A stretch of DNA of 64,000 nucleotides, taken from assembly GCF_000090795.2 (NCBI RefSeq), contig NW_003546293.1, positions 170,132-234,131 of the forward strand. Direction: 5' to 3'. Shown here piece by piece: positions 11,222 to 22,698 of this stretch. The notes beneath the pieces were generated by a model. It had not been told where the DNA came from. It worked only from the letters and a program-made list of their open reading frames with translations, and did not search any database. Positions within the stretch are counted from its first letter, which is position 1. Each line of letters begins with the position of its first letter. This DNA comes from Amphimedon queenslandica (taxonomy: Eukaryota > Porifera > Demospongiae > Haplosclerida > Niphatidae). A program made the position numbers and the translations under genes.

Positions 11222-14200
11222 TCATCCTAGTAAATAAAAGAAAAGTTGCTTCATTTTCTCAGCTAGCATGAGAATCATTCTCTTTGCATGTTCACGTGGA
11301 GTCTCCTTGTGAATTGCTATGCTGTCTCCTTTTTGTTTTGACACTAGCATTGCACGCTCTTCATCAAATTTCTCCTTCCATTCCTCCATGGAGCATTAAA
11401 GACATTGATACAACACAATCATGTAGGAATTTCCTTACTTCTATGTCTCCTTTGTAGATGATAGTTCGAAGATCATCATCTGTCATCATTCTCTTTCCTC
11501 TAAACTCACCTCCATACAACTGCAAGTGAGCAAAGGAATAACATCATAGTTATTATTAGTTTTACTTCTATTGTTCTGGCAGGAATATCGTAATGTTTTC
11601 TGATCCACCTGTAAATGGAAAACCTTTTCCTAACTTCATATATAGCTTTCAAATGGATGACATTCGATAAAGTTCTAATCTCAGACCTCGTCAGTGATAT
11701 TTTAATTACTCTTTTTAATTCTGGATTTAAGCTGCTAGAGTAAGTGGACAATTTATCATTATTGTACCTCCTGATGATATTTCTTCATTCATTTTGCTAG
11801 CCTTCAATGCATTAACAAAAGCATCAACAATGTAGACTATGGCAATATTGACCACAAGCTGTATTTAAATGATTATTGGTACTTATTGTAATGAATTCTT
11901 ACTGTTGTCACCATCCAGAATAAAATGAAATACAATCTTGCTGCTTTACCAGTAGTTGATACAAATCCTTCCTATAAATCCAATGCTTTATAATGTATAT
12001 CAGTTGTACTGTACCATTTGAATGAACCAATTATTAACAACCATCTCTTCATACAGTGTCACTGTATAATGGAATGTACAAAGAATACAATGTTGATTAT
12101 TGCACATAAACTTACCAAAGCTACGACCAAGAGTGTTAAAGTTATTCAAATAGTACAAGCCAGGATCATATAATGTCGAATTGTCATAATAAACACCAAC
12201 ATTAAATTCTGCATTTGCACTAGTGAATAAAAGGAACAGGTTTATTTCTACTTGTTTCATAAACTAACCAGCAACCTGCACGTACAGCATTATTTCCAGT
12301 GAACACCTCCATGCCGATTATTGAGAAGAAGTAAATTACAATCATAAGCAAGATGAGGACACTACAAATTGGGAGCGATCATCAAAAGAATTAATAATAG
12401 TATGCCCTAGTTTTTACCCACAAATAAGTTAATATATTTGTGTGTGCATTGTTATAGCAGCAATAACAAGGAGGTATCCTCACCTTGTCATTCTTGATGC
12501 CAGTACTATTAATATACGAATCAAAAAGAAATAATTCTTTTTAAGACGGAGCAACCTACACATGCCAAGATGATCAATACTCACATTTCATGTAGTTTAA
12601 CAAACCTTAATAATTTGAGTGGGCGTATTATGGCAATGTATCTGAAACTTGGACTGTCTGCATCATTTTGAATGAGTCCTATCTCAATGCATAGGAAGAT
12701 AAAGCTACCAACCACAAGAATATAATCAACCCTAAGAATGAAGATTGAAAATACTAAGCCTATGCTATTAGGATAATTATAGCTTGTCTTCATACCAGTT
12801 TGCCCATTTCCTGAAGTATTTCACTGGTCCATTAAGGAACAGCTTCAAATTTACTTCAACTAAATAAACTATTTTTATAAGAGAATATTATACCAACTCA
12901 ACTGTATTTTAACTTACTAGAGTTAAAAATAAATGAACCAGCTATTCCTAGCCTTGCTGAACAAAAGTAATCTTTATTTTCTTTTTCTGTGCAATTATCA
13001 TTCATTGTATTATTTTGAGCATTATTATTGTCTACATATAGTATGATGTAGATAATGAGATACAAGAGGTTGGCCAAGACAATTAGAGCTAATGAAAGAA
13101 ATAATAAATGATACTAAAATCACATGCTTACCCATAACTATATCAAAGAGCCAATGATTCACAATGAAATGAAGTACTAGAAGATAAAAAATTAATGTAT
13201 TAGACAACATTAGCCTATAGGTATACATTTTAAAGCTCTCTTTAGCTTTTTTGGAGTTTCATTCAGTATTTCATACCAAGCAACAATCCGACCAGTCTTA
13301 TGTATCTAGCATATAGTTAATTGAAAATTAAATGTAACAATATTGGTATTATTACCAGCTCCCATTTCATGTTCTCATATTCATAAAAACTTGAAAATTC
13401 TTCTAAACTGAGGCAACCCTCAACTCCATTGCATTTCTGAAGTGCTTTAAATAAGCACATTGTTTGATAAGGTGCTATGTAAAAGACATAGATTATAAAA
13501 GGAGTGTGATTTAGTCTAATGGCTTACAAGTTCTAGGATTATACTTCTTCATGAATAACAAAAAATCAGAAAATATGATATTGTCATTGTCATTCTTCAG
13601 AAGATCAAATGCTCTATGCAGTGCCTCTCTGTGTTAAAACTGGATTAAAATTAATATTTAGCATAGAACCATTACCTTTTGTGGAGATAAAGTTTTTTAT
13701 ACTTTTTCTTTTCAGCACTTTTAAATTTAGCAAACAACACAGCCAATAACTGCATGTATAATTGACATCAAGAATATATAAGCATTGCAAAAACTCACAA
13801 CATTGCTGAAGTAATAGAAAGTCACAAACATGTATATCATGAAAAATATTGGAGCAAAATCACTTTTTTTGTATGCTTCCATGAAAACATCTGGATGGCT
13901 ATGGCAAAATAATAAATACTATTTTAATAATAGTTAATAAGAGTTTACTTTGCTGTTGTGAGAGTCACAATCATACTAACTATGCTTAATTCTAAAGTTC
14001 TAAAATACTAAAAAATTTAGTAATAATTATTATGATTATCATTTATATCAAAAATTTATATTAAGTGACTGACCGTAGGATTTATGTTTTTAAAGAGAAA
14101 ATATCCTAATAATAATAATAATAATAAAGTAATGAATTAATACTGAGTATTGATCATGTGTGCATATCTTACCAACTAAAGCAAAAACTGCAACAAGAAA

Positions 14201-15151
14201 GAAAAGGACCAGCATTACATCAATAATGTACTTGAGACATTGAAATATCTGTCGCACAACTCTACAGTATTCCATGAATGATCCACAAAACTTTGTTTCT
14301 TTTTACCTTCTCACTCCATACATGAGGTAAGTATCAAGGAGAAAGAAAGGTCGCAGTGCTCTCATAATCCTCACATGCCGATCAGTTGGCTTAGCAAACA
14401 AAACAATTATTTCAAGAGTCATCACTATTATTACGATAGCCTAATATGAGCGGGTGATGAAATTGTACACAACCACTGTTTATAGTATCATTATAAGCAA
14501 TTTAACCTACAACAACTGTTGATCTTCCTTTAAAAAACAGCTTTGGTCCCAGCCATAAAAAACGCAACAATAACTGAACAGCAAAAAATGTAAGAATTGC
14601 CAACTCAGTAACTAAGTGACCCTAGTTATGAAAAGAATTAGGCACACATCACAAAAATAAATACGAACAATTCGTTTCCCTTTGTTTTTCTCATCCAGTT
14701 CAGATCTAGCTGATGGTTCTTCCAAGAATGCCAGTAGCATAAGAGCTACAGCTAGTATCAGTGCAAGCCAGTAATAGAAAGGATTGTGGAGTATCCTGTA
14801 TGCTATCCATGATCTCTTATTCTCTGGCAGTAACTCAAATTTCTCATTGTCCTTGCCCTCTTTTATCAGCAAAGCAGCTTTCTACAATAAGTATGCTTAA
14901 GATCATTATTATACTGCTTTAATGCAATTAAATTGAAAGAAAAATAGTGTACACAAGCATACTTTGTGGTTAAGGCTGGGGTGATAGCTATCTTCTTGGT
15001 TGACATCATCAAGAGAGTTTATAGGACTAGCAGCAAGTGGGGGCAAGGTAATGGCATCTGGTTTATCAATGTCTGATTCAGCTTCTAGTTTCTTCTCTTC
15101 CACTGCCCCATAGCTTGTGAATACTGTGTCTCCTTCTTGGGCTGAGGACAT
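11222..15151 (-). CDS. Two-pore channel (TPC/TPCN) paralogue B
   Basis: Same architecture as copy A. The N-terminus MSSAQEGDTVFTSYGAVEEK (ATG 15151-15149) matches MSSVPVEEILSTSYGPVEEK of copy C, which supports this start over an in-frame ATG at 15295. Then come LIKEGKDNEKFELLPENK, AYRILHNPFYYW, pore II LYEEMVVNNWFIQM (exon near 12010-12060) and the post-IIS6 segment FSIYRWIRKHYDIPARTIEV. The tail ETPREHAKRMILML...FYLLG ends at 11222. Segment 12360-12730, introns included, is almost identical to 7980-8350 in copy A, while neighbouring exons have diverged; this suggests recent gene conversion. Exons are short and numerous, so only the span is given. Confidence 0.9.
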
Positions 15152-15404
15152 GATTGGGCTAGTCAACAGCAGCAGCAGCAATACTGGTAATGTGGTGCTG
15201 TTGTGTTTCTGGGGGCAGATCCATTGAATAAACTGTAAAATATGTAAGCTGTAGTGGATCTGTAACTTTGATATACTTCTTGAATAATAGAACAAGAGGA
15301 CTGGAGAACACAGTTAGAGATTGTAAGTTAGCAATGCATATTTCATTTTAATAATATTAATGAGGTCTGATTGATCTTGAGAGATTGATGAGATAGTAAG
15401 AGAA

Positions 15405-15460
15405 AAAGTTATTATTATTATTATTATTACTATTATTATTATTATTATTATTATTATTAT
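15405..15460. repeat. ATT microsatellite between TPC B and C
   Basis: A (TTA)n run with one interruption in the 402-bp spacer between the start of copy B and the stop of copy C. The rest of the spacer includes a stretch matching the 3' flank of copy B (GTGTATTTGTACACACACAT), a remnant of the tandem duplication. Confidence 0.9.
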
Positions 15461-15553
15461 GTTGATTAACCCAAACATGTAATTAAAATTTCATCATAAT
15501 GTGTATTTGTACACACACATACTGTCATATACACACAATAAATTTAGTATTCT

Positions 15554-18500
15554 TCATCCTAGTAAATAATAGAAAAGTTGCTTGGCTACCGTGAGAATTA
15601 TTCTCTTTGCATGTTCACGTGGAGTCTCCTTGTGAATTGCTATGTTACCTCCTTTTTGTTTTAACACTAGCAATGCACGCTCTTCATCAAATTTCTTCTT
15701 CCATTCCTCCATGGAGCATTAAACACATTGATACAACAAAACAATGCAGAAATTTTCTTACTTCTATTTCTCCTTCATAAATGATAGTTCGAAGGTCATC
15801 ATTTGTCATTATTCTTTTTCCTCTAAACTCACCTCCATACAACTGCTCATGTGGGCAAAGGGATGGTGTCATATAGTTATTATCAAGAGTAGATAATTAT
15901 TATTAGTTTTACCTCTATTGTTCTAGCAGGAATATCATAATGTTTTCTGATCCATCTGTTAATTGAAAAGCCTTTCCCAAGTTCATATACAGCTTTTAAA
16001 TGGATGACATTCGATAAGATTCTAACTTCAGAGCTTTTCAGTAATATTTTTGTTACTCTTTTCAATTCTAGATTGAAGTTGCTACAATAAGTGAACCATT
16101 TATCATTACTATACCTCCTGATGGTATTTCTTCATTTTTTTTACTAGCCTTCAATGCTAATATACCAGATTCAAAAGCATCAACAATGTAGACTATGGCA
16201 ATATTGACAACAAGCTATAATTTAGATGATAGCAAAAAGTTTATATTGAGAGATGTTAGCTAGCCTACTGTGCTTATCATCCAGAATAAAATGAAATACA
16301 GTCTGGCTGCTTCACTAGTAGTCGATACAAATCCTTCCTACAAATCCAATGATAATCAAGAGTAGTAATATCAGTTGTACTCTACCATTTGAATGAACCA
16401 ATTATTAACAACCATCTCTTCATATAGTGTCACTGTATAAAGAGAATTAAAACTAAAAGCATGCTTTGTTGTATACCATAGCTGCTGTAAAGTGTTGTGA
16501 AATTGTTGAGCCAGTACAAGTGAGCATCATCAGGCCTTGAACCGTTATTTTCATAATACTCACCAACACCGAATTCTGCATTTTTGCTATAATAGAAGAC
16601 AGTACAATAATTAATAATTTCTTAAGGTCACTTACCAGCAACCTGGATAGACAGTATTATTTCTACCAGTGAAAACTTCCATGCCAATAATTGAGAATGA
16701 GTAGAACACAATCATTAAAAGGATAAAGACACTATGTATAATAAGAATTTTTTTTATAATTTAAAAGTCAATTTTACCTTGCCATTCTTGCTGAAAGTAC
16801 TATTAGTATGCGGATCAAAAAGAAATAGTTCTTTTTTAAACGAAGCAATCTTTTATACAAAATATAAGTTGATCAGTAATTTTCACCACACTTTTACCTT
16901 AATAATTTGAGTGGGCGTATCATAGCTATGTATCTAAAATTTGAATTGCCAGCATCATTTTGAACGAGTCCTATCTCAATGCATAGGGAGATAAAACAAC
17001 CAACCACAAGAATATAATCAACCCTATAAATGAAGATTGAAAATACATAACTAGCCTATTAGGATAATTATAGATTGTTTTTATACCAGTTTGCCCATTT
17101 TCTAAAGTATTTCACTGGTCCATTAAGAAATAGCTTTAAATTCACTTCAATTAAATAAACTATTGAAAGAATCTTATAAAACTTTAATGTGCTTTAACTT
17201 ACTAAAGTTAAAAATAAATGAACCAGCTATTCCTAGCCTTGCTGAACAGAAGTACTGGTTGATGTCTAATTTTCTGAAGTCCTCTAGAGTCATTGCATTG
17301 TTTTGAGCATTACAACGGTCCACATGGACTATGATGTAGATAATGAGATACAGGAGATTGGCCAAGACAACCAGAGCTAATGAAAGAAATGATAAATGAC
17401 ATTAAAATCACACACTCACTTATGAGTGTATCAAAGAACCTGTGATTCACAAACAAATGAAGAACTGTATGATAAAAAATAAACTGAATAGTTAAGGGGA
17501 ACAACAATAGCCCAGGCATACGTTTTAAAGCTCTCTTCAGCTTTTCNNNNNNNNNNNNNNNNNNNNNNNNNNNNNNNNNNNNNNNNNNNNNNNNNNNNNN
17601 NNNNNNNNNNNNNNNNNNNNNNNNNNNNNNNNNNNNNNNNNNNNNNNNNNNNNNNNNNNNNNNNNNNNNNNNNNNNNNNNNNNNNNNNNNNNNNNNNNNN
17701 NNNNNNNNNNNNNNNNNNNNNNNNNNNNNNAAAGGAGTGTGATTTAGTCTAGTGGCTTACAAATTCTAGGATTATACTTCTTCATAAATAAAAAGAAATC
17801 AGCAAATGTGATATTGTTATTATCATTCTTCAGGAGATCAAATGCTCTATGCAGTGCCTCTCTGTGTTAAAACTGGATAAAAATTATGCAGCATAGAATC
17901 ATTACCTTTTGTGTAGATAAAGTTTTTTATACTTTTTCTTTTCAGCAGTTTTAAATTTAGCAAACAATACAGCCAGTAACTGCATGTAAAATGAACTTCA
18001 AAAATATATAAATATTGTAAAAACTCACGACATTGTTGAAGTAATAGAAAGTCACAAACATGTATACCATGAAAAATATTGGAGCAAAAGGACTTTCTAG
18101 GTATGCTTCCATGAAAACATCTGGATGGCTATGAAAAATTAATAAATATTATTGTACTAATAATCAATAATGAGCTTACTTTGCTGTTGTGAGAGTCACA
18201 ATCATACTAATCACGCTTATTTTTAAACCATGGAAATACTAGGAAATAAAGCCATAATGATCATCAAAAATTAATATTCAGTCACTCACAGTAGGATTTA
18301 TGTTTGTAAAGAGAAAATATCCTAAAATAACCAAAATAAAACAATAAATTAATACCAAGTACATCTTACCAACTAAAGCAAAAACTGCAACAAGAAAGAA
18401 AAGGACCAGCATTACATCAATAATGTACTTGAGACATTGAAATATCTGTCTTACAACTCTACAATATTACATGAATGATCCACAATATAATCTATTTCTT

Positions 18501-19336
18501 TTTACCTTCTCACTCCATACATGAGGTAAGTGTCAAGGAGAAAGAAAGGTCGCAGAGCTCTACTAATCCTCACATGCCGACTTTCAGTTGGCTTAGCAAG
18601 CAACACAAATATCTCAAGAACCATCACTATTATTATGATAGCCTGATATGTGCATATCATGAATGTGTGAGTGGGTGATAAAATTTAATTATAAAGGTAC
18701 ACAACTACTGTATATGGTATCATTAAACCTACAGCAACTGTTGATCTTCCTTTAAAGAATAGCTTAGGTCCCAGCCATAGGAAACGCAAGAATAACTGAA
18801 CAGTAAAAAATATAAGAATTGCAAACTCGATAAGTAAGTGAACCTAATGATGAAAAGAGTGTTAATTAGTCATCACACAATGCAAAAATAACTACATACA
18901 ATTTGTTCCCTCTTTTCTTTCTTTTCTTCTTGTGCAGATGTAGCTGATGGCTCCTCAATGAATGCTACTAGCATAAGAGCTACAGCTAGTATCAGTGCAA
19001 ACCAGTAATAGAAGGGATTGTGGAGTATCCTGTATGCTATCCATGATGCCTTTTTATCAGCCAGTGACTCAAATTTCTCGTTGTCTCTGCCTTCTTTTAT
19101 CAGCAAGGCAGCTTTCTATGAAAGCATTAAAATAACTATTATTACAATGTCAGTGTACATAGGCTTACCTTGTGGTTAGGGCTTGGGTGATAACCATCTT
19201 GAGTAATATCAGGAGAGTTTATAGGAGGCAAGGAAATGGCATCCGGCTTATCAACGTATGATTCAGCTTCCAGTTCTTTCTCTTCCACCGGCCCGTAGCT
19301 TGTGGATAATATCTCTTCTACTGGGACTGAGGACAT
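15554..19336 (-). CDS. Two-pore channel (TPC/TPCN) paralogue C (internal gap)
   Basis: Third tandem TPC. Start MSSVPVEEILSTSYG (ATG 19336-19334), N-terminal block LIKEGRDNEKFESLADKK...AYRILHNPFYYWFALILAV, and the SHPDVFMEAY pore-I exon near 18060-18130. The LGIAGSFIFNF exon is near 17215-17260, and FSINRWIRKHYDIPARTIEV lies after IIS6 (15920-15990). It ends FYYLLG at 15554. It is closest to copy B over the N-terminus and 3' end, and more diverged in the domain-II exons. An assembly gap (17547-17730) falls in an exon/intron cluster, so at least one exon edge is missing. The tandem copy of the same exons in B (near 13220-13490) shows what should be there. Confidence 0.88.
17547..17730. other. 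Assembly gap (184 N)
   Basis: A run of N inside TPC copy C. By alignment with copy B it replaces the region around the exon equivalent to 13230-13490, so the gene is probably incomplete through sequencing, not by mutation. Confidence 0.99.
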
Positions 19337-19626
19337 GACTGGGCTAATCAACAGCAGTAGCAGAGATGTGCTGGCGCGGCCAGACTACAGTGCTGGTGTG
19401 TTTCCGGGGGGTAGATCCATTGAACAAACCGTCAAAAATGTTAACTATAGTAAATCTACAGCTTCTTCCCTTATGAAATTGTAGTATCAGTCCTTTGGTG
19501 TTGGAATTTAAACAGTAGTTGTTGACTTGTTGTAGATGTTCTAAGTTTGCCCATTCTCAGCTCATAGTAGTGCTAGGGAGGTGTTTCATGGGCGGGGCTC
19601 GTTATAAAAATTGCAGAACTCAAATC
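19337..19626. promoter_or_regulatory. Divergent promoter TPC-C / PM20D2
   Basis: 290 bp separates the two ATGs. It contains GGGCGGGGCTCGTTATAAAAA (about 19590-19610): a GC box followed by a TATAAA-like element upstream of PM20D2. No other site is convincing. Confidence 0.5.
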
Positions 19627-21015
19627 ATGGCAGAAAAGGATGGTTTTGTTGCCAAGGTCGTTTCTGGAGCCATAGAGAAAGAAAAAGAATCCTTGAAGGC
19701 ACTTAGCCATGAGATATGGTCTAACCCTGAGCTCAATTATGAGGAAGTCATTGCTCACAAAGTTCTAACGGATTACTTGGAAGCAAAAGGATTTGCTGTT
19801 GACAGGGAGTTTTGTAACATCAAGACAGCTTTTAGAGCAAGGTACTAGACCTTTCACCTTAAAAATTGTGTTATTAATACTCTGCATGCTATGTGACTGC
19901 TTTGGTTAGCAGTTTTTTGTTGCAATATTTCATACAAATAAATACCTTTTGCAGTAGTAGTTGACTTTAACATTTATCTCTAGGTTTGGTTCAGGGTCAC
20001 CAAACGTGTGTGTCATATGTGAATATGATGCTCTCCCAACAATAGGCCATGCCTGTGGTCATAACCTCATATCAGAAGCAGGAGTAGCTGCTGGGCTAGG
20101 TGTCAAAGCTTACCTTGAGACAACAGGTTTGACTGGTACTATAACAGTCCTGGGTACGCCAGCTGAAGAAGGAGGGGGAGGAAAGATCCTACTAATAGAG
20201 AGAGGAGCATTGAAAGGGATCGATATGTCCATGATGGTCCATCCAGCTCCTTTTGAGATCATCATGCCTAATCATTTATCATGCGCTCAGCTAACAGTGG
20301 AATTCACAGGTAAATGTGTCCTATTAGTAACGGCTACTATAATTGAGATTGTATAATAGGTAAAGCGGCTCATGCAGCTGCCTTTCCATGGGAGGGAGTC
20401 AACGCTTTAGATGCAGCTGTACTGGCTTATACTAACATCTCCCTCCTGAGGCAACAGATGAAGCCGTCATGGCGCGTTCATGCTGTCTTTACTAACGGTG
20501 GCACAAAGCCTAATATAATACCGGAGAAAGCTTCTCTTCATTATTACGTGAGAGCTCCGACGAGCAGCGAGTTGGAGACACTAAGAGCTAAAGTGGTCTC
20601 CTGCTTTGAGGCTGCAGCGACTGCAACCGGATGCACAATGAAGACAGAGCCTGTCGGGAAAATATACAAGAACGTCGTCTGTAACCCGATTCTTGGGAAA
20701 ATGTACGAGCGAAACTATCGCCAGTTGGGCGTGACTGATTATGAGTACTCTGGCGATTTGACGGCTTCGACTGATTTTGGTAATTTTTCGCAAGAAGTCC
20801 CCGGGCTTCATCCTCGTTACTGCGTGGGTGGAGGGAAAGTGGCAACTCATAGTCCTCCATTTGCGGGCGTGGCTAACACTCTAGAGTCTCACGCTAAGAC
20901 TTTACTGGTTGCAACAACTCTGGGCATGACTTGTGTTGACGTGTTGAAGGGAGGGGAGAAATTGCTGAGTGAGATAAAGGAGGAATTTGATAAACAAATG
21001 GCAGCTTTAAAGTGA
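19627..21015 (+). CDS. PM20D2: Peptidase M20 domain-containing protein 2 (PM20D2)
   Basis: PM20D2 is a cytosolic metal-dependent dipeptidase acting on beta-alanyl-lysine type dipeptides (metabolite repair around carnosine synthase). Three exons (19627-19841, 19984-20309, 20360-21015; last intron 50 bp) join in frame to 398 residues, close to the 436 of the human protein. Starting at MAEKDGFVAKVV avoids an upstream in-frame extension at 19519 that lacks family similarity. M20 landmarks are visible: NPELNYEE, CEYDALPTIGHACGHNL (zinc His/Asp), GTPAEEGGGGK (catalytic Glu pair), KAAHAAAFPWEGVNALDA (dimerisation lid), NIIPEKASLHYYVRAP and the late THSPPFA metal-ligand region. There is no signal peptide. 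It is tail to tail with SBDS (129 bp). Confidence 0.95.
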
Positions 21016-21144
21016 TGTAATATCACTGTTATTAATTAATTGATTTGCTGAATAATAATAATATTGCATTGATAATTTGCTGAATATAAATAAGAAACAA
21101 ATAGTACTAAAATAATAATAATAGTAATAATAATAATCAGATTG

Positions 21145-22558
21145 TTATTGCAAAGTTTCATCACCTTCTTCAACATCTTTTAAATTTAACACTTCAACAA
21201 TTCCACTACCTTTATAAAAATAAAGAATAAAAATAGGTTTTCACAATAAAACTTCAAATTACCTTTAGTGTCTCCTCTCACTATCTCATCAATCTCTCGA
21301 AATCTTCCTGGATCAATCAGACATACCTAAACACACATAAAACATTAATAATTTTATTAAAAATGAAATCTGCATTAACTTACAATTTCTAACTGTGGTC
21401 TCCAGTCCTCTTGTTCCACGCTGGCTAATAGACCAACTATCTTCTCCCTTACTTTCCTTGCTTCTTTAACTGGTAAGACTAACTTGAGTCTCATCCTTGC
21501 CCTCTCCAGAGGCATGTGATCTTTTAATAACCTTATGACATCTAAAGACTAATGAAGAGAGAAGAACTTAAAAGAGAGAAACTCGGGCAATAGAATAGAT
21601 AAGACATTTTGGAACAAGAAAGTGTCTCTGTTATACAGAGGTGTCCTTTATGTGGAGGTTATTTTATACAGTAAGGAATGTAATTGGTACACTAGGTGCT
21701 GTCCGTTAAATGGAGGTGCACGCTATAGAGAGTGTCCATTAAGAGAGGCTATACTGCACTGCTATTTATCCTTTACCTGTTGCTTAGCACTTCTGGTTGG
21801 TTTAACAGCATAATGTACGTCCTTCATGGCCCTCTCAATCATCCCTACGGTATAGGGTCTCTTGGTGTCAGGATTGACGCATTTATCGGCAACAATGGTT
21901 GATATATCACGAAATAGTGATTCTAATTGAGACTGACGCTCTCTTTCTGATATCTGTAACTCTCCTTTGCTTAATATCTGATGGAAAAAGAGAGAGGGAG
22001 AGAGAAGTATAAGGATGTTTGTAGTACTATTAATAATTTCTGACTTGCATGTACATTAATGACATTAAAATTTTATGGGCGTTCACAGTAAAATTTTGAG
22101 CACAACCGAATCACTTAACAGTTCACCTCTTTGGGTAACGTACAGTTTTACAAATTTCCGTTTGATCTTCGGTGCCAAACGCAGAAGCTAGATCATCTCT
22201 CTTTGCCACCTGCCCCTTTGACACGTTATTAAACACGGTATGAGTCTGCAAGACTTCATCAATATCCTTCTCACTGGAATAAAGAAAGAGTAGTGACAGT
22301 ATGATATAATAGCTCATTAAATTATATGCATACAATTCATGAATTAAGTACAATTTATTCATAAATATTGTAGTAAAATTACAATACATTAACATTATAA
22401 TTTATCACAAATCATAATTTAATGACTAACACTTTGTTTCTCCAAGATACGACCTTGTTCTTGTAGCAGGCAATCTCAAATCTTTTGCCTCCTTTCTTTA
22501 TACGAACAATGGCAACATTTGTAAGCCTAATCTGATTGGTAGGAGTGAATATGGACAT
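21145..22558 (-). CDS. SBDS: SBDS ribosome maturation factor
   Basis: SBDS with the GTPase EFL1 evicts eIF6 from late 60S subunits. Minus-strand exons give the start [20 protein letters not shown] (ATG 22558-22556), [10 protein letters not shown], then [20 protein letters not shown] and [15 protein letters not shown] (22135-22275). The central domain [20 protein letters not shown] and [20 protein letters not shown] follow (21778-21977), then RMRLKLVLP (21383-21548) and the ending [10 protein letters not shown] (stop 21145-21147). All three SBDS domains (FYSH, helical, ferredoxin-like) are present at normal length. The 230-bp intron at 21549-21777 holds a degenerate simple repeat. Confidence 0.96.
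21608..21755. repeat. Degenerate GTGTCC...GAGG tandem motif in SBDS intron
   Basis: GTGTC(C) followed 10-15 bases later by GGAGGT/AGAGG recurs about five times (near 21621, 21641, 21700, 21731), giving a diverged short tandem repeat. No coding potential. Confidence 0.5.
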
Positions 22559-22698
22559 CCCTAGGACATAGAATGAGCTAGAAAGGAGAAAAACACAAAA
22601 TGCACTTTATTAATTGAGTAACTTAAGGGTTAAAATTTCAAATACCACGCCTACTAAGCTTAATATACGGAACAATCCAGATAGTATACGTAGAACAC
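22559..22698. promoter_or_regulatory. Divergent promoter SBDS / MOCS3
   Basis: Only 140 bp lie between the ATGs of two housekeeping genes, so it must hold both core promoters. AT-rich; I see no strong TATA or CpG-type factor site. Confidence 0.55.

Noticed and set aside
17547-17730. Gene-breaking deletion in TPC copy C
   Set aside because: The missing part is a run of N, a sequencing gap and not biological loss.
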